DNA of 64,000 nucleotides from JADKFD01 sp050250665 (GCA_050250665.1 JBFWOF010000013.1:52271-116270); one strand, 5' to 3'. Positions 37,173-46,945 are shown, counted from the stretch's first letter. The notes: generated by a model not told the origin, from the letters alone. Numbers and translations are program-made.

Positions 37173-40100
37173 TCAGTGCTCTCCCTGGCAATAGTGGACG
37201 GCTTCGCCGTTGTGGTAAGCGCCGCGCAGGGCAGCCAGTCTGGAATTGAGCACCGCGTAACGGGTCGGATCGATCAACAGCCGCGGCTTGCCGGGCCCGC
37301 CGGGGCCGCCTGGAGCTCCTCCCTTCGGCGCTTCGGCCAAGGCCGCCTGCACCAGTTCGGCACGGGCAGCGACAATGCGCTGCTGCTCGGCCTGATCGGC
37401 GGCCTGATCGAAGTACTCGCGGCCATCGATCCAGACCTTCCTGGGACGCGCATAGGAGGACAGCGGGTGATGACTCCACAGCACCAGATCGGCGTCCATG
37501 CCCGCCTTGATGCTGCCCACGCGATCACCCACGCGCAGTTGTTGCGCCGGATTGCGGGTGACCAGCGCCAGCGCTTCGGTATCGCTCAAGCCGCCATAGC
37601 GCCCGGCCTTGCCAGCCTCGGTATTGAGGCGCCGGCCGAGATCATTGCTGTCGGAATTGAGCGAGGTCAGCACGCCCTGCCCCATCATGATGGCGGCGTT
37701 GTAGGGAATGGCGTCAACGGCTTCCATCTTGAAACTCCACCAATCCGAAAACGTCGACGCCCCCGCGCCCACTTCGGCCAGCACTTCGGCCACCTTGTAG
37801 CCCTCCAGCACATGCTGGAAAGCCGCCACCTTGATGCCAAGCTCGGCCGACAGCCGCGCGAACATCAGGATTTCGTCCTGCCGGTAGGAATGGATGTGCA
37901 CCAGACGCTGATGGTTGAGGATCTCGACCAGCGCCTCCATGCGCAGATCGCGCCGCTGCGGCGGGCCCTTCTTGCTGGCCCGCGCAGTCTCGTAGGCGCG
38001 CGCCTGCACGAAGGCATCCTTGAGCAGCTGCTCCACGCCCATTCGGGTTTGCGGATAGCGCGGCACTGCCACCGGCCCCCAGTTCGACTGCTTGACGTTC
38101 TCGCCCAGCGCAAACTTGATCGTTGGTGTGGCGCCAGCAAACTTGAGGTCCTCCGCCCCTGCGCCCCAGCGGTGCTTGACCAGCTGCGACTGCCCGCCGA
38201 TGGGATTGGCTGAACCATGCAGCACGTGCGAGGTGGTGGTGCCACCGGCGAGTTCGCGGTAGATATTGATATCGGTGGGATCGACGATGTCGCCCAGCCG
38301 CACTTCCGAGGTGATCGCGTGGCTGGGCTCATTGATGTTGCCGCTGCCGGCAATATGCGAATGGGCGTCGATCAGGCCCGGCGTCAGATGCAGACCGCGG
38401 CCGTCGACTTCGATCGCGCCGCGGGGCGCCGGAAGATCCGGGCCCACGTCGCTGATGCGACCCCGCTCGACCAGCACATCGGTCTCGGTCAGCGGCTCGG
38501 ATCCACCTGTCATCCACACCGTGGCGTCGCGAATCACCAGCGCATCGATCTGTGGCGGCAGCCCGACCCGACCGAAATCTCCTGCCGGGTAGCGAGCCTG
38601 AGTCGGAAAGGCCGGTACCGCCTCGTTGTTGTCTGCCAGGCCGGGACCGCCACGCCCGGCGTCCTTGTCGGAATCTTCCTGCTTCTCCGTCGGCTCCGGC
38701 GCTGCACCGGTGCGCATCGCACTCCAGTTACGCACGCGCCCGTCCTCGCTCAGCCAGCGGCCATCCAGCTTGCCGGCAGACAGTGCCGCCTCCAGAGTGG
38801 CTTTTTGCTCGGCGCCAAACCACTCGCCGGGGGCTGTGATCAGCAAGCGTCCCTTGTTCAGCTTCGCGCTGGCCTCGTGCTCACCCGACTTGATCTTCAA
38901 AGCATCCGGCTTGCCTTCGATGATCCACTCAGCCGGTCCTGATGCGCCCATCCAGTTGACCGCCCACAGGCCGGCAATCTCGGGCGCGTCCAATGCCTTG
39001 ATCTGATCGCGGGCGCCATCAGCCCAGACTTCGAAGATCTGAGCGTCATCGGCGCTGAACAAGGTGGCGTCGGCAATCAGCAGATTGGCTGGCTGCCCGG
39101 CCTTGATCTCACCAAGTTTGCCCTGCGCGCCGAGGAAACGGGCAGGATGGATGGTCAGCGCGGCCAACGCCTGGTCTGCACTCAGACCGTACTTGACCGC
39201 CTTGCGCAGTGCCGGCCAGAACTCGGCATCAGGCTTGTCCAGGCCGGCCAGCGTCAGCGCGTAGGGGTGACCGCTGGCCGCCACCTTGGCCGGGTTGTAG
39301 GGCGCGTAACGCCACTGCTCCAGTTCCGCCAGACTGAGCTCCAGGGCGGCCTCGGCATCGCTCACCGCCGGCGCCTTGGGGAAATTCAGCGGCAGCAACA
39401 TGCCGATGCCATCGGGTAGTTGATCGAGCACCCGGTATTCGTTGCCGGTCCCGAGCACCCAGGCCCGTTGCAAACCAAACTCGGCAGCAATGCGTGCAGC
39501 CCGCACCACATCCAGTTCGTCATCGGCGTCGAAGACCATGGCCTGCTGGCCATCCAGCACCGGCAACAGGGCGTCCAGCGCCGAATTGGCCTCGGCGCGT
39601 TCACCCCCATTCTTCTGCTGCCAGGCGAGCAGATCGCGCTGCCAGCCGGCATCCAGGAAAGCCTGGCGAATCAGCGCGATGGCGCCCATTTTCGAGCCAG
39701 GATAGACCCCGCCGAAACTGAAATCGGCTTCGAAGGCGGCGTACTGCGCCACTCGTCGCGCCAACAGGTTCTGTTGCGGCGTCGGCTGATCGCGCAGGCT
39801 CAGCAGCGCACTCTGACCACGCAAGACGCCGCTGCCCGGCGCAGCCACCGAGGCGGCAAAACCCAGATGGCGCAGCACCTTGGCGCTGTCTGCGTCCAGC
39901 GCCAGATTGCGACTGACATCGCGCTCCGGGCATACCCGATCATTCCAGTGACGCGCGGCCGGCGCGATCGGCGCACTGGCTGAGCCACCGCCGCCGAAGC
40001 CGCCGCGGCCGCCACGCCCGGATCCGGGTCCACCACGGGCAGCCTCCGATGTTGGGCAACGCGCCTTGCCATCGAAACCGTAGCTGCCATGCACATCAAT

Positions 40101-40376
40101 GAAAGCCGGGAACACGGTCTTGCCGTGCGCCTCCAGGATCACGGCCCCAGGGGCCTCACGCCGACCAGCGCGGACATCGACAATCAGCCCGTCGCGGACT
40201 TCAACGCTGCCGTTTTCGATCACCTTGCCCGGCGCGATAACGATGCGAGCGTCGACGATGCTGGTGTGTCTGGGCGTGTGCTCGGCCAGACCCTGCTGGG
40301 GAGTGGTCGAAATCTGGGCAGCCAGGCTTCCGGCCACCAGGGACAAAGCGACAGCGAGCGCGGTGCGCTGGAACAT
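37173..40376 (-). CDS. secreted tandem amidohydrolase, two fused domains
   Basis: ATG 40376 fits best, with GGAG 7 bases upstream; ATG 40382 adds two residues. The roughly 1,067-residue product has a signal peptide followed by two amidohydrolase halves. The first (about 40-460) lacks the HxH pair, reading PAFIDVHGSYG, and contains a Gly-rich insert (GGRGGFGGGG). The second (about 620-1,040) keeps DAHSHIAG, a HIHSYRQDE segment and SSYARP, so it is the likely active half. Such pairs are common in secreted proteolytic gammaproteobacteria. The substrate is probably a peptide or cyclic amide; this is inferred. Confidence 0.82.
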   Translation of the reverse strand: MFQRTALAVALSLVAGSLAAQISTTPQQGLAEHTPRHTSIVDARIVIAPGKVIENGSVEVRDGLIVDVRAGRREAPGAVILEAHGKTVFPAFIDVHGSYGFDGKARCPTSEAARGGPGSGRGGRGGFGGGGSASAPIAPAARHWNDRVCPERDVSRNLALDADSAKVLRHLGFAASVAAPGSGVLRGQSALLSLRDQPTPQQNLLARRVAQYAAFEADFSFGGVYPGSKMGAIALIRQAFLDAGWQRDLLAWQQKNGGERAEANSALDALLPVLDGQQAMVFDADDELDVVRAARIAAEFGLQRAWVLGTGNEYRVLDQLPDGIGMLLPLNFPKAPAVSDAEAALELSLAELEQWRYAPYNPAKVAASGHPYALTLAGLDKPDAEFWPALRKAVKYGLSADQALAALTIHPARFLGAQGKLGEIKAGQPANLLIADATLFSADDAQIFEVWADGARDQIKALDAPEIAGLWAVNWMGASGPAEWIIEGKPDALKIKSGEHEASAKLNKGRLLITAPGEWFGAEQKATLEAALSAGKLDGRWLSEDGRVRNWSAMRTGAAPEPTEKQEDSDKDAGRGGPGLADNNEAVPAFPTQARYPAGDFGRVGLPPQIDALVIRDATVWMTGGSEPLTETDVLVERGRISDVGPDLPAPRGAIEVDGRGLHLTPGLIDAHSHIAGSGNINEPSHAITSEVRLGDIVDPTDINIYRELAGGTTTSHVLHGSANPIGGQSQLVKHRWGAGAEDLKFAGATPTIKFALGENVKQSNWGPVAVPRYPQTRMGVEQLLKDAFVQARAYETARASKKGPPQRRDLRMEALVEILNHQRLVHIHSYRQDEILMFARLSAELGIKVAAFQHVLEGYKVAEVLAEVGAGASTFSDWWSFKMEAVDAIPYNAAIMMGQGVLTSLNSDSNDLGRRLNTEAGKAGRYGGLSDTEALALVTRNPAQQLRVGDRVGSIKAGMDADLVLWSHHPLSSYARPRKVWIDGREYFDQAADQAEQQRIVAARAELVQAALAEAPKGGAPGGPGGPGKPRLLIDPTRYAVLNSRLAALRGAYHNGEAVHYCQGEH

Positions 40377-40499
40377 GAGCATTCTCCGGGCGGGACACGC
40401 GCCCGGATCTGGCCAGACGCAAAACCGCCATGCTTATCGATCAATCGTCAGTTTCGCGTCAACTCGCACGGATCATTGTTTGCGCTTGTTGCGACAAGA

Positions 40500-41055
40500 G
40501 CCGCACACCCTGCCGAGCGAGCTCGGCACTACCAGAGCCTCGCACAACTCCGCTCTCGTAGAGCGGAGCTTGCTCCGCTGCTTCTGCCGGGCTTGTATTC
40601 TGGCTCTTCCCACCGCCTTGAAATGCGGCACACCTTGCCGAGCAAGCTCGGCACTACCAGAGCCTCGCACACCGCCGCCTTGATGGAACAAGACCTCGCA
40701 CACCACTGCTCTCGTAGAGCGGAGCTTGCTCCGCTGCTTCTGCCGGGCTTGTGTTCTGGCTCTTCCCGCCGCCTTGAAATGCGGCACACCTTGCCGAGCA
40801 AGCTCGGCACTACCAGAGCCTCGCACACCGCCGCCTTGATGGAACAAGACCTCGCGCACCGCTGCTCTCGTAGAGCGGAGCTTGCTCCGCTGCTTCTGCC
40901 GGGCTTGTGTTCTGGCTCTTCCCGCCGCCTTGAAATGCGGCACACCCTGCCGAGCAAGCTCGGCACTACCAGAGCCTCGTACACCGATGCCGTGATGCAA
41001 CAAGACCTCGCGCACCGCCGCTCCTGTGCGGCGGTGCTTGCTCCGCTGCTGTTCG
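40500..41055. repeat. ~156-bp tandem repeat, about 3.4 copies
   Basis: Anchor CTCTCGTAGAGCGGAGC recurs at about 40552, 40709 and 40866 with period 156-157. A diverged fourth part runs to about 41050. Each unit contains two hairpins, GTAGAGCGGAGCTTGCTCCGC and TGCCGAGCAAGCTCGGCA. Because 156 is a multiple of three, several frames stay open through the array on both strands and look like repetitive proteins; none has a start signal or plausible protein character. It fills the gap 40377-41063. Confidence 0.9.
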
Positions 41056-41063
41056 GGCCAAAT

Positions 41064-41831
41064 CTACGCATTGAACAGCACGCTGCAACAGGTCACCGCG
41101 CCCTCGGCCTTCTGCAATTCCGACACATCGACCGCGCGCACCTGAACGCCGACGGATTCGATCCGGGCCTGGGTGCGCGGGAAACAGCTGGGGTAGACCA
41201 CCGACCGGCCGATGCGCAGCGCATTGGCCGCATGCTCCTCGGCGGGATCGACCTCGATACGGCGATAGCCGGCAAAGACCTGGGCATCAACCAGCCATTG
41301 CGGTTGCACCAGCAGGGTGTCGTCGTTGATCTGGGTCACGGCCGATTTCAGATGCAGACAGCCCTGGATCGCCACCTGATGCACCCGATAACCGTAGCCC
41401 AGCACCGCCTTGCGCAACTGCGCCACCGCCGTGTCATTGGAGCGCGCGGACGCGCCGACGTAGATGTCACGACCGATGCGAAGAATGTCGCCACCATCGA
41501 GTGTGCCCGGCTCATCGATCCACAGCAGCGGCCGGTAGCGGCCGATGACCTCGGCCACCGAGGCCGATTCACTGCGTCTGGACGCTGCACCCGGCCGGGT
41601 CATGACCGCCAGTTCGTCCAGCACCAGCACCGTATCCTCGACAAACACGGCATCCGGCATCTGCTCTTCCGCCGGCACCGACACCAGCGTGCAGCCGGCC
41701 TCGGCCAGGGCGTCCTGATAAGCCCGATGCTGCCGTCGCGCCAGGTCCACATCGATGGGTGCGCGGTCGACGAAAGACAGCTGGCAACCAGCCAGACTGG
41801 CGCTGACCTCACGAACGAGGGCATGGGGCAT
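41064..41831 (-). CDS. N(G),N(G)-dimethylarginine dimethylaminohydrolase
   Basis: ATG 41831 gives 255 residues. Family residues are clear: an early ALVREV, PDAVFVEDTVLV with substrate-binding Asp and Glu, EPGTLDGGDILRIGRDIYVGAS, the catalytic His region LHLKSAV, and the nucleophile in VTCCSVLF (Cys249). It hydrolyses methylated arginines to citrulline and dimethylamine, in the cytoplasm. The C-terminal CCS pattern matches mammalian DDAH1. Its start overlaps the acyltransferase gene by 23 bases, so the two are coupled. Confidence 0.9.
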   Translation of the reverse strand: MPHALVREVSASLAGCQLSFVDRAPIDVDLARRQHRAYQDALAEAGCTLVSVPAEEQMPDAVFVEDTVLVLDELAVMTRPGAASRRSESASVAEVIGRYRPLLWIDEPGTLDGGDILRIGRDIYVGASARSNDTAVAQLRKAVLGYGYRVHQVAIQGCLHLKSAVTQINDDTLLVQPQWLVDAQVFAGYRRIEVDPAEEHAANALRIGRSVVYPSCFPRTQARIESVGVQVRAVDVSELQKAEGAVTCCSVLFNA

Positions 41832-42969
41832 GGGGCTCTTCCTCTTTGAAAGGTTGATTGAGTCGACGACCCAATGCGATGGCCGGCTTTTCGACAAATC
41901 TCCAGCCGATCACCGCAAGCGCGAAAGTCAGGCCAACGATCATGGCCGATTGAACCAGCGGGCCCGAATCCGGGGCCACTCTGAGTACCAGCACCAGAAC
42001 CGGCATGTGCCACAGATAGATGCCGTAGGTCAGCTTTCCGGCCTCGCGCAGCCAGCGCGCACCGCTGAAGTCCTGCCCGGCCAACAGGGTTGCGGCGACC
42101 CAGGCTGCGCTGGACAGCGCGATCAGCGCCCGCAGGTAGACCACCGTCACCGGTGTCTGCCAGTAGATAACGGCATTCGCGCTGGCCGTTTCGATGACCA
42201 GAATCCAGCCGATGAGTCCCACCAGGCCGAGGCCCATGGCCCAGATTCGGCGCGATCGCCGCGGTGCGGCGCTACCCCATCGCCAATAGCCCAGAATAGC
42301 CAGCATGCCGCCGGCGAAGCCATCCAGCGTACCTGGCAACTGACTGGTGAAATGCGCAGGTGCAGGCGATGCGCCTGCCGGACCGGCATCGAAGAACCAG
42401 AAGAAGAAGGCTCGCCAGATCAATCCGATCGCAGCCAGCGAGACTACGAAGATGAAGGCATACCTGCGCCCCAGCAGAACCACCCCGCACAATGCCGCCA
42501 GCAGGTAGAACTGCATCTCCAGACCCAGGGTCCAGCTGGGGCCGTTGATGCCGCCGCTGGAGAACATGAAGCAGTTGTGCACGAAGGCCAGATGCGCGGC
42601 GATCATTTCCCAGGCGTCCGGGCGCGCGAAAAATCCTGGCTTGTTGCACCAGATATCGAAAGCGCCGGTGACGATCAGCAAGGGGGCAATTCGCCACCAG
42701 CGCCGCCACATGAATCGCCGCCGGTGTCCCTGAAGACCACGCTGACGCTCAGCGAGCAAGGCCTGCAGAATCACAGCCCCGCTGATGGCAAAAAAGATCT
42801 CGACGCCATACAGACCAAATCTGAACCAGATCAGCGGATAGGTATCCGGAACTGGCAAACCGACGACCGTGTGCAGGTGCAGGACCAGCACGCTGATCGC
42901 CGCGAAAACGCGCAGCGCATCCAGCAGTGGGAAATACTCGCCCGTGTTGGCCCGCGACACTGAATCCAA
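41809..42969 (-). CDS. acyltransferase 3 family membrane protein (OafA/YrhL type)
   Basis: The 386-residue inner-membrane protein begins with the family motif LDALRVFAAISVLVLHLHT, where the conserved His lies in the first membrane helix. It has about ten membrane helices, including GLYGVEIFFAISGAVI and an RRWWRIAPLLIV segment with the conserved Arg pair. Members acylate surface glycans or peptidoglycan; the acceptor is unknown. It overlaps the dimethylargininase gene downstream. Confidence 0.85.
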   Translation of the reverse strand: MDSVSRANTGEYFPLLDALRVFAAISVLVLHLHTVVGLPVPDTYPLIWFRFGLYGVEIFFAISGAVILQALLAERQRGLQGHRRRFMWRRWWRIAPLLIVTGAFDIWCNKPGFFARPDAWEMIAAHLAFVHNCFMFSSGGINGPSWTLGLEMQFYLLAALCGVVLLGRRYAFIFVVSLAAIGLIWRAFFFWFFDAGPAGASPAPAHFTSQLPGTLDGFAGGMLAILGYWRWGSAAPRRSRRIWAMGLGLVGLIGWILVIETASANAVIYWQTPVTVVYLRALIALSSAAWVAATLLAGQDFSGARWLREAGKLTYGIYLWHMPVLVLVLRVAPDSGPLVQSAMIVGLTFALAVIGWRFVEKPAIALGRRLNQPFKEEEPHAPCPRS

Positions 42970-43040
42970 GTAAACACCGTTCTGGCTCGAGGTGGAGTGG
43001 CCGACCGCGGCGCTTGCAGCAGCGGGCTGGTTCGCTGCTA

Positions 43041-43550
43041 TCAGAAGGGGCCAAACGCAAAGGCGCGCTCGGTCGACGCCTCCACGTCTGCCGGTTCCAT
43101 CGGCGCGAGCACGCGGCGGAACAGGAAGGGATGCTCGGTGCGCTCGAAACCCGCCCGCAGGTCCACCAACTCTGCCCGCTTGTCACCGCAATAGGCGAAC
43201 AGGATCGGAGCCCGTTTGGCGAAGACCTGAAAAATGTACCGGATGAGCAGACAGTGCAAACCGCCGGCTGCGCGTATGGCATCACGCTCCGCTGAACTCA
43301 TCAGGCGCAGAACGCGCTCATCGGTGCAGGAGCCACCTCCCATACCCATGCCATTGATCAGCATGACATGGCCATAGCTGGCCACATGCAGACTGCCACT
43401 GGTAGCGCGATACAAGGCGATGAAGTGGTACGGATAATCGGGAATCGGCGAATGGAATTTGCGCTGGAACAGCTCGCCGGCATAGGGCGCGCCGTCACGC
43501 ACCTCCTCGAAAATCAGAAAAGGCAAATCGCTCAAGGTCTTCTCACTCAT
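43041..43550 (-). CDS. hypothetical protein in the copper monooxygenase operon
   Basis: ATG 43550 overlaps the stop of the upstream gene (ATGA) and gives 169 residues. No signal peptide or membrane segment is present. Visible features are IPDYPYHFIALYRATSGSL, a Gly-rich GMGMGGGSCTDERV loop and the ending TERAFAFGPF. I do not recognise the family. Tight coupling to a PHM-like monooxygenase gene suggests a linked function, although this protein seems cytoplasmic. Confidence 0.7.
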   Translation of the reverse strand: MSEKTLSDLPFLIFEEVRDGAPYAGELFQRKFHSPIPDYPYHFIALYRATSGSLHVASYGHVMLINGMGMGGGSCTDERVLRLMSSAERDAIRAAGGLHCLLIRYIFQVFAKRAPILFAYCGDKRAELVDLRAGFERTEHPFLFRRVLAPMEPADVEASTERAFAFGPF

Positions 43551-44953
43551 GGGGCGTCTTTCTTGGATCCTGCGGGCTTCTTCGGCTGATCCGGCGACAG
43601 GGCCAGCAAGGAAAAGTTGTAGCACATCTCTTCTTCCGAACTATAGCCGCCATAGACCGGCTCCTTGCCGGGATTGGCAAACTCGCAGTGCACTTCGAGT
43701 TGGGTGGATTCCAGATCGGCGCGAGCCACCTGCTTGGGCTGCGCCAGGAAGAAGTCGCGCTGCCAGCCGAATTCATATCGAGGAATCTTCAACAGAACTT
43801 CCGGCGCCTGATCAGCCCGCAGCAGGCGCACTTCGCCGGCGGCACCGATGATGTGCATATGCACATTGGCCGAGTGAACTTCCAGCGAGGGGAAGTCCCC
43901 GACATCACGATCCGACGTCGTCGCAATGTACTGGTCCAGCCCGATCATGGACGCGGATGTCCCTACCGAGGCGCGACTCTGCGGCGGCACGACCAGGCTT
44001 TGATTGCTGCGTGCCTGCAACCATTCGCCGCGACTCAAGGGCCAGTTCACCGCAGGCTTTCGGACAGTGTCCGCCGTCTTGAAGGCCAGGCTGGTTCCCG
44101 CATCGGACTCGTTCGGCGCGAATCCGGTGAAGTAATGCATCTGCACAATAACCACCGAGCCCGGTTTGACCATGATCCCGGTGTCGGGCGGCAGATCGTA
44201 GCCCTCCATGCCAGGCGCCCAGTGCGCCAGCCAGAATTGGCCGGCCGCCAGCCCCGCCACCGCCTCCGGGTGCTTTGCTTCCAGCGCCTGTCGATGTTCT
44301 GGAATGCCCAGACGATCGGGCAACGGACCACCAAAACACTGATATCCCTGGCCACCCTCGGCCTCGACAAACTCGCGGTAGATGTCCAGATACTGCGGCT
44401 CGGCAATGTAGATGATGGCGTGATGCGAAATGCGCGCATTGCCCGGATGGGCGCCGATACCGGTCACAAAGGCTGGCTGGCTCAACGGCCACTGCGCCAC
44501 AAAGCAGCGGTAGTCATCATGTCGCGACTGGTCTGGCAGATAGGCTTTGGTGCCCACCAGTGGCAAGAGCATGTCGGCCTTGAAGGCGGTAGGTCCAGCC
44601 GCCGCCGACTGCCGTCGCCGCGCCTTGCCTTTTGGATAGTCGTCTTCGGCCCAGCGGGCGATCAGCGCCAACTGCTGGTCGTCGAGGGAGTAGTCGTTCA
44701 GATACTGCTGGTGACCAGGCTCGGCCATCCACGGCGGCATGCGCCGCGCCGCGACTGCCAGGGCGATTGCCGCACGAAAATCGTAGGCCTTTTCCGGGTC
44801 CTCGAAGCTGAAAGCCACGCCGGCTTCAGAATGGCAAACCAGGCACTTCTGCTCGATGATCGGTCGAACGTCACCGTAGTAGCTGACACTTTTCGCGGCT
44901 ACTGGCATCAAGGGCAGCACCATCATTGCGCAGAGCGCGATGCATCGTTTCAT
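43547..44953 (-). CDS. secreted copper type II monooxygenase (PHM-like) fused to a c-type haem domain
   Basis: The 468-residue preprotein starts at ATG 44953, overlapping the thioredoxin gene (ATGA). After a signal peptide (1-20) comes a cytochrome segment with one haem motif, CLVCH (37-41), followed by MPPW. The rest carries the copper ligands of peptidylglycine/dopamine monooxygenases: His177-His178 (ISHHAI), His273 (VQMHYF), His365/His367 (VHMHII) and Met443 (EEMCYNF), in the family order and spacing. It probably hydroxylates a small molecule or peptide in the periplasm, with the haem supplying electrons in place of ascorbate. The substrate is unknown. Confidence 0.85.
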   Translation of the reverse strand: MKRCIALCAMMVLPLMPVAAKSVSYYGDVRPIIEQKCLVCHSEAGVAFSFEDPEKAYDFRAAIALAVAARRMPPWMAEPGHQQYLNDYSLDDQQLALIARWAEDDYPKGKARRRQSAAAGPTAFKADMLLPLVGTKAYLPDQSRHDDYRCFVAQWPLSQPAFVTGIGAHPGNARISHHAIIYIAEPQYLDIYREFVEAEGGQGYQCFGGPLPDRLGIPEHRQALEAKHPEAVAGLAAGQFWLAHWAPGMEGYDLPPDTGIMVKPGSVVIVQMHYFTGFAPNESDAGTSLAFKTADTVRKPAVNWPLSRGEWLQARSNQSLVVPPQSRASVGTSASMIGLDQYIATTSDRDVGDFPSLEVHSANVHMHIIGAAGEVRLLRADQAPEVLLKIPRYEFGWQRDFFLAQPKQVARADLESTQLEVHCEFANPGKEPVYGGYSSEEEMCYNFSLLALSPDQPKKPAGSKKDAP

Positions 44954-45474
44954 CCCTGATCCCCCTGCGCATCCACGCCAGCTTGCTCCAAGGCCGCCGC
45001 CACACCGGAAAGATCCGTCGCATTGAGGTGCCCCATGAAGCGCGCCAGTTCCCTGCCCTGCGCATCCAGTACCAGCACCGTAGGCACCGTCACCACCTGA
45101 TAGCGCTGCGCCCACTCACCGCCGCTGTCGTGCATGACGGCGGCCCGACCCTGCGCATATCCGCTCATGCGTTCTGCAGCACCGGCCGCGTTCGCCGCCA
45201 CTTCGTCGGTACTGATGGCCAGATAGCGGGTCTGCGGATAGTCCGCGACGATCTTGCTCAGATCCGTCGTGACGCCAGAACAGCTGTGACACCAGCTGGC
45301 CCAGAACTGCACCAACTGAAGCTGTTTCGGAGCGGCAGTACCAGCCTCGGCGCCGGCGAGCCAGGTCGCCTCCGGCGCCTGCTCTGCCCTGACGGTAGCA
45401 GTCATCAGGGCCGAGAGAAGGAGGACGATCGCCCACCATCGGGCAAGCGCATTTCTTGAATCCAGTATCAACAT
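44950..45474 (-). CDS. secreted thioredoxin-fold protein (WCHSC)
   Basis: ATG 45474 gives 174 residues with an N-terminal membrane or signal segment (about 10-30). The thioredoxin fold has the active-site motif WCHSC (61-65) and cis-Pro in the TVPTVLVLD stretch. It is probably a periplasmic thiol oxidoreductase of the TlpA/ResA type. It is the first gene of a three-gene overlapping operon and may keep cysteines of the haem or copper protein reduced for cofactor loading. The deacetylase gene is divergent. Confidence 0.85.
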   Translation of the reverse strand: MLILDSRNALARWWAIVLLLSALMTATVRAEQAPEATWLAGAEAGTAAPKQLQLVQFWASWCHSCSGVTTDLSKIVADYPQTRYLAISTDEVAANAAGAAERMSGYAQGRAAVMHDSGGEWAQRYQVVTVPTVLVLDAQGRELARFMGHLNATDLSGVAAALEQAGVDAQGDQG

Positions 45475-45652
45475 GTCTGCGGGGTACCTGGCACAGGGTC
45501 GTAGCATGCCGGTGAGCGACCTGAAGTGCACCTCCAGAGGCGTGCGCGACAGTGACCGGCCATGGCGCTTGGACACCTGTCGCAGCCGATTCGTTCCTCG
45601 CCCAGAGCAAGCACGCTATTGTTCCATCTTGTTCAATGCAAGCTGGTCATCT

Positions 45653-46483
45653 GTGGCTGCCCCAACGTCCATCCCCATCCTCACCTATCACGCCCTGCAC
45701 GCGCCCGGCTGGGACTACCACAGCAACGACCACGTCGCCCTGGAACAGGACCTGGCATCGATACGCGAGCTGGGATTTCGGGTGGTGCCCTTGGCCACCA
45801 TCGCCGAAGCCGTGATCGACGGCGCGGTCGCCGATCTGGCAGCCCAACGCGTGCTTGGCATCAGCCTCGATGACGGTACCGACCACGACTACCTGGATTT
45901 CAGCCATCCCGGATATGGCCACCTGAAGAGCATGGCGCGAGTGTTGCGCGAATCTGGCCAGGCGCTGGGATATCCGGAAGGGCCGGCCACGGCAACGGCG
46001 TTTGTGATTGCCTCTGCGCAGGCGCGCACGCAGCTGGACCGCACCTGCATCGCGGGGCGCGGACAGTGGCGCGATGTCTGGTGGGAAGAAGCCGCGCGAG
46101 AGGGCATCCTGGCGATCGCCAACCACAGCTGGGATCATTTGCACCCGACGCTGGACAGCGTAGTTGCCAAACATGCCGAGCGTGGCCGCTTTGACACCGT
46201 GCATGACTTCGACGACGCCGAAAGAGAGATCGGCGATGCGCAACGCCTGCTTCGCGAACGCCTGGGCCCGATGGCACAAGCCTTGTTCGCCTACCCCTAC
46301 GGCCAGTTCAGCGACTATTTGGTGTCGGAATACCTACCCGGACAATCACTGATCCGCGCCGCATTCTGCTGCGGCGGTCAATACGTCACCAGCGCCAGCA
46401 CCCGCTGGACCATCCCAAGGTTCACCTGCCAGGAACACTGGCAAACGCCAGAGGACCTGCGCGAGATCCTGCGCCGCGCATGA
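45653..46483 (+). CDS. polysaccharide deacetylase (NodB homology) family protein
   Basis: The start is uncertain: GTG 45653 (MAAPTSIPILTYHAL) fits the fold, TTG 45629 is possible, and the frame is open to 45473. The roughly 276-residue protein shows LTYHAL, the catalytic SLDDGTDHDY (metal Asp), ANHSWDHLHP with the HSxxH motif, and FAYPYGQFSDY near the end. It probably removes N-acetyl groups from a glycan. No signal peptide is evident with these starts, which is unusual for a surface enzyme. Confidence 0.8.
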   Translation: MAAPTSIPILTYHALHAPGWDYHSNDHVALEQDLASIRELGFRVVPLATIAEAVIDGAVADLAAQRVLGISLDDGTDHDYLDFSHPGYGHLKSMARVLRESGQALGYPEGPATATAFVIASAQARTQLDRTCIAGRGQWRDVWWEEAAREGILAIANHSWDHLHPTLDSVVAKHAERGRFDTVHDFDDAEREIGDAQRLLRERLGPMAQALFAYPYGQFSDYLVSEYLPGQSLIRAAFCCGGQYVTSASTRWTIPRFTCQEHWQTPEDLREILRRA

Positions 46484-46945
46484 GGCCCAGGCAGGCTCAA
46501 AGTTGGGATGCCGGTGGGGGCAGCGAACCGCATCCAACGTGAAGACGGGTGCGGGCAGCTGCGACGGATCGGGGATCGAGCAGCGTTGATTCGACCATTC
46601 TGCCGCGCAGCCGGCCGTTGTCCTGGCACTTTCTGGTCGGCGCACGAATCGGGATAGATTCTCCGAACCGGACTGTCAACCGCAAAACTGGGTCCCAGGG
46701 CCAGCTCGGTGCTGCAGGCAGCAAGCCGTGATCTGCGCATGATCGCCGACGGCTGGCATGGCGAACAGTGGCAGCCTGCCAAAGAGGGTCATACCCACAC
46801 GAGTGTTAGGCTAGCTGCTGACTCGAGTTCGGATGAATGTGCAAATGACGCCAGAAGTTGCGACACGCCTCGCAGCGCCATGCCTTGAGTCGCTGAACGC
46901 GCTGGCGCCCAGCACCCTGTTCGAGCCAACACTCCGGCGCCAGTC
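46484..46945. other. 462-bp intergenic region without a recognised feature
   Basis: Short frames exist on both strands but none has a ribosome site or protein-like composition. No repeat family from the rest of the window was seen. It must hold the promoter of the antiporter gene. Confidence 0.5.

Noticed and set aside
40089..41849. 586-residue frame on the plus strand with 52-residue repeats
   Set aside because: It runs through the 156-bp tandem array and antisense to dimethylargininase; the repeat length divisible by three explains the open frame.
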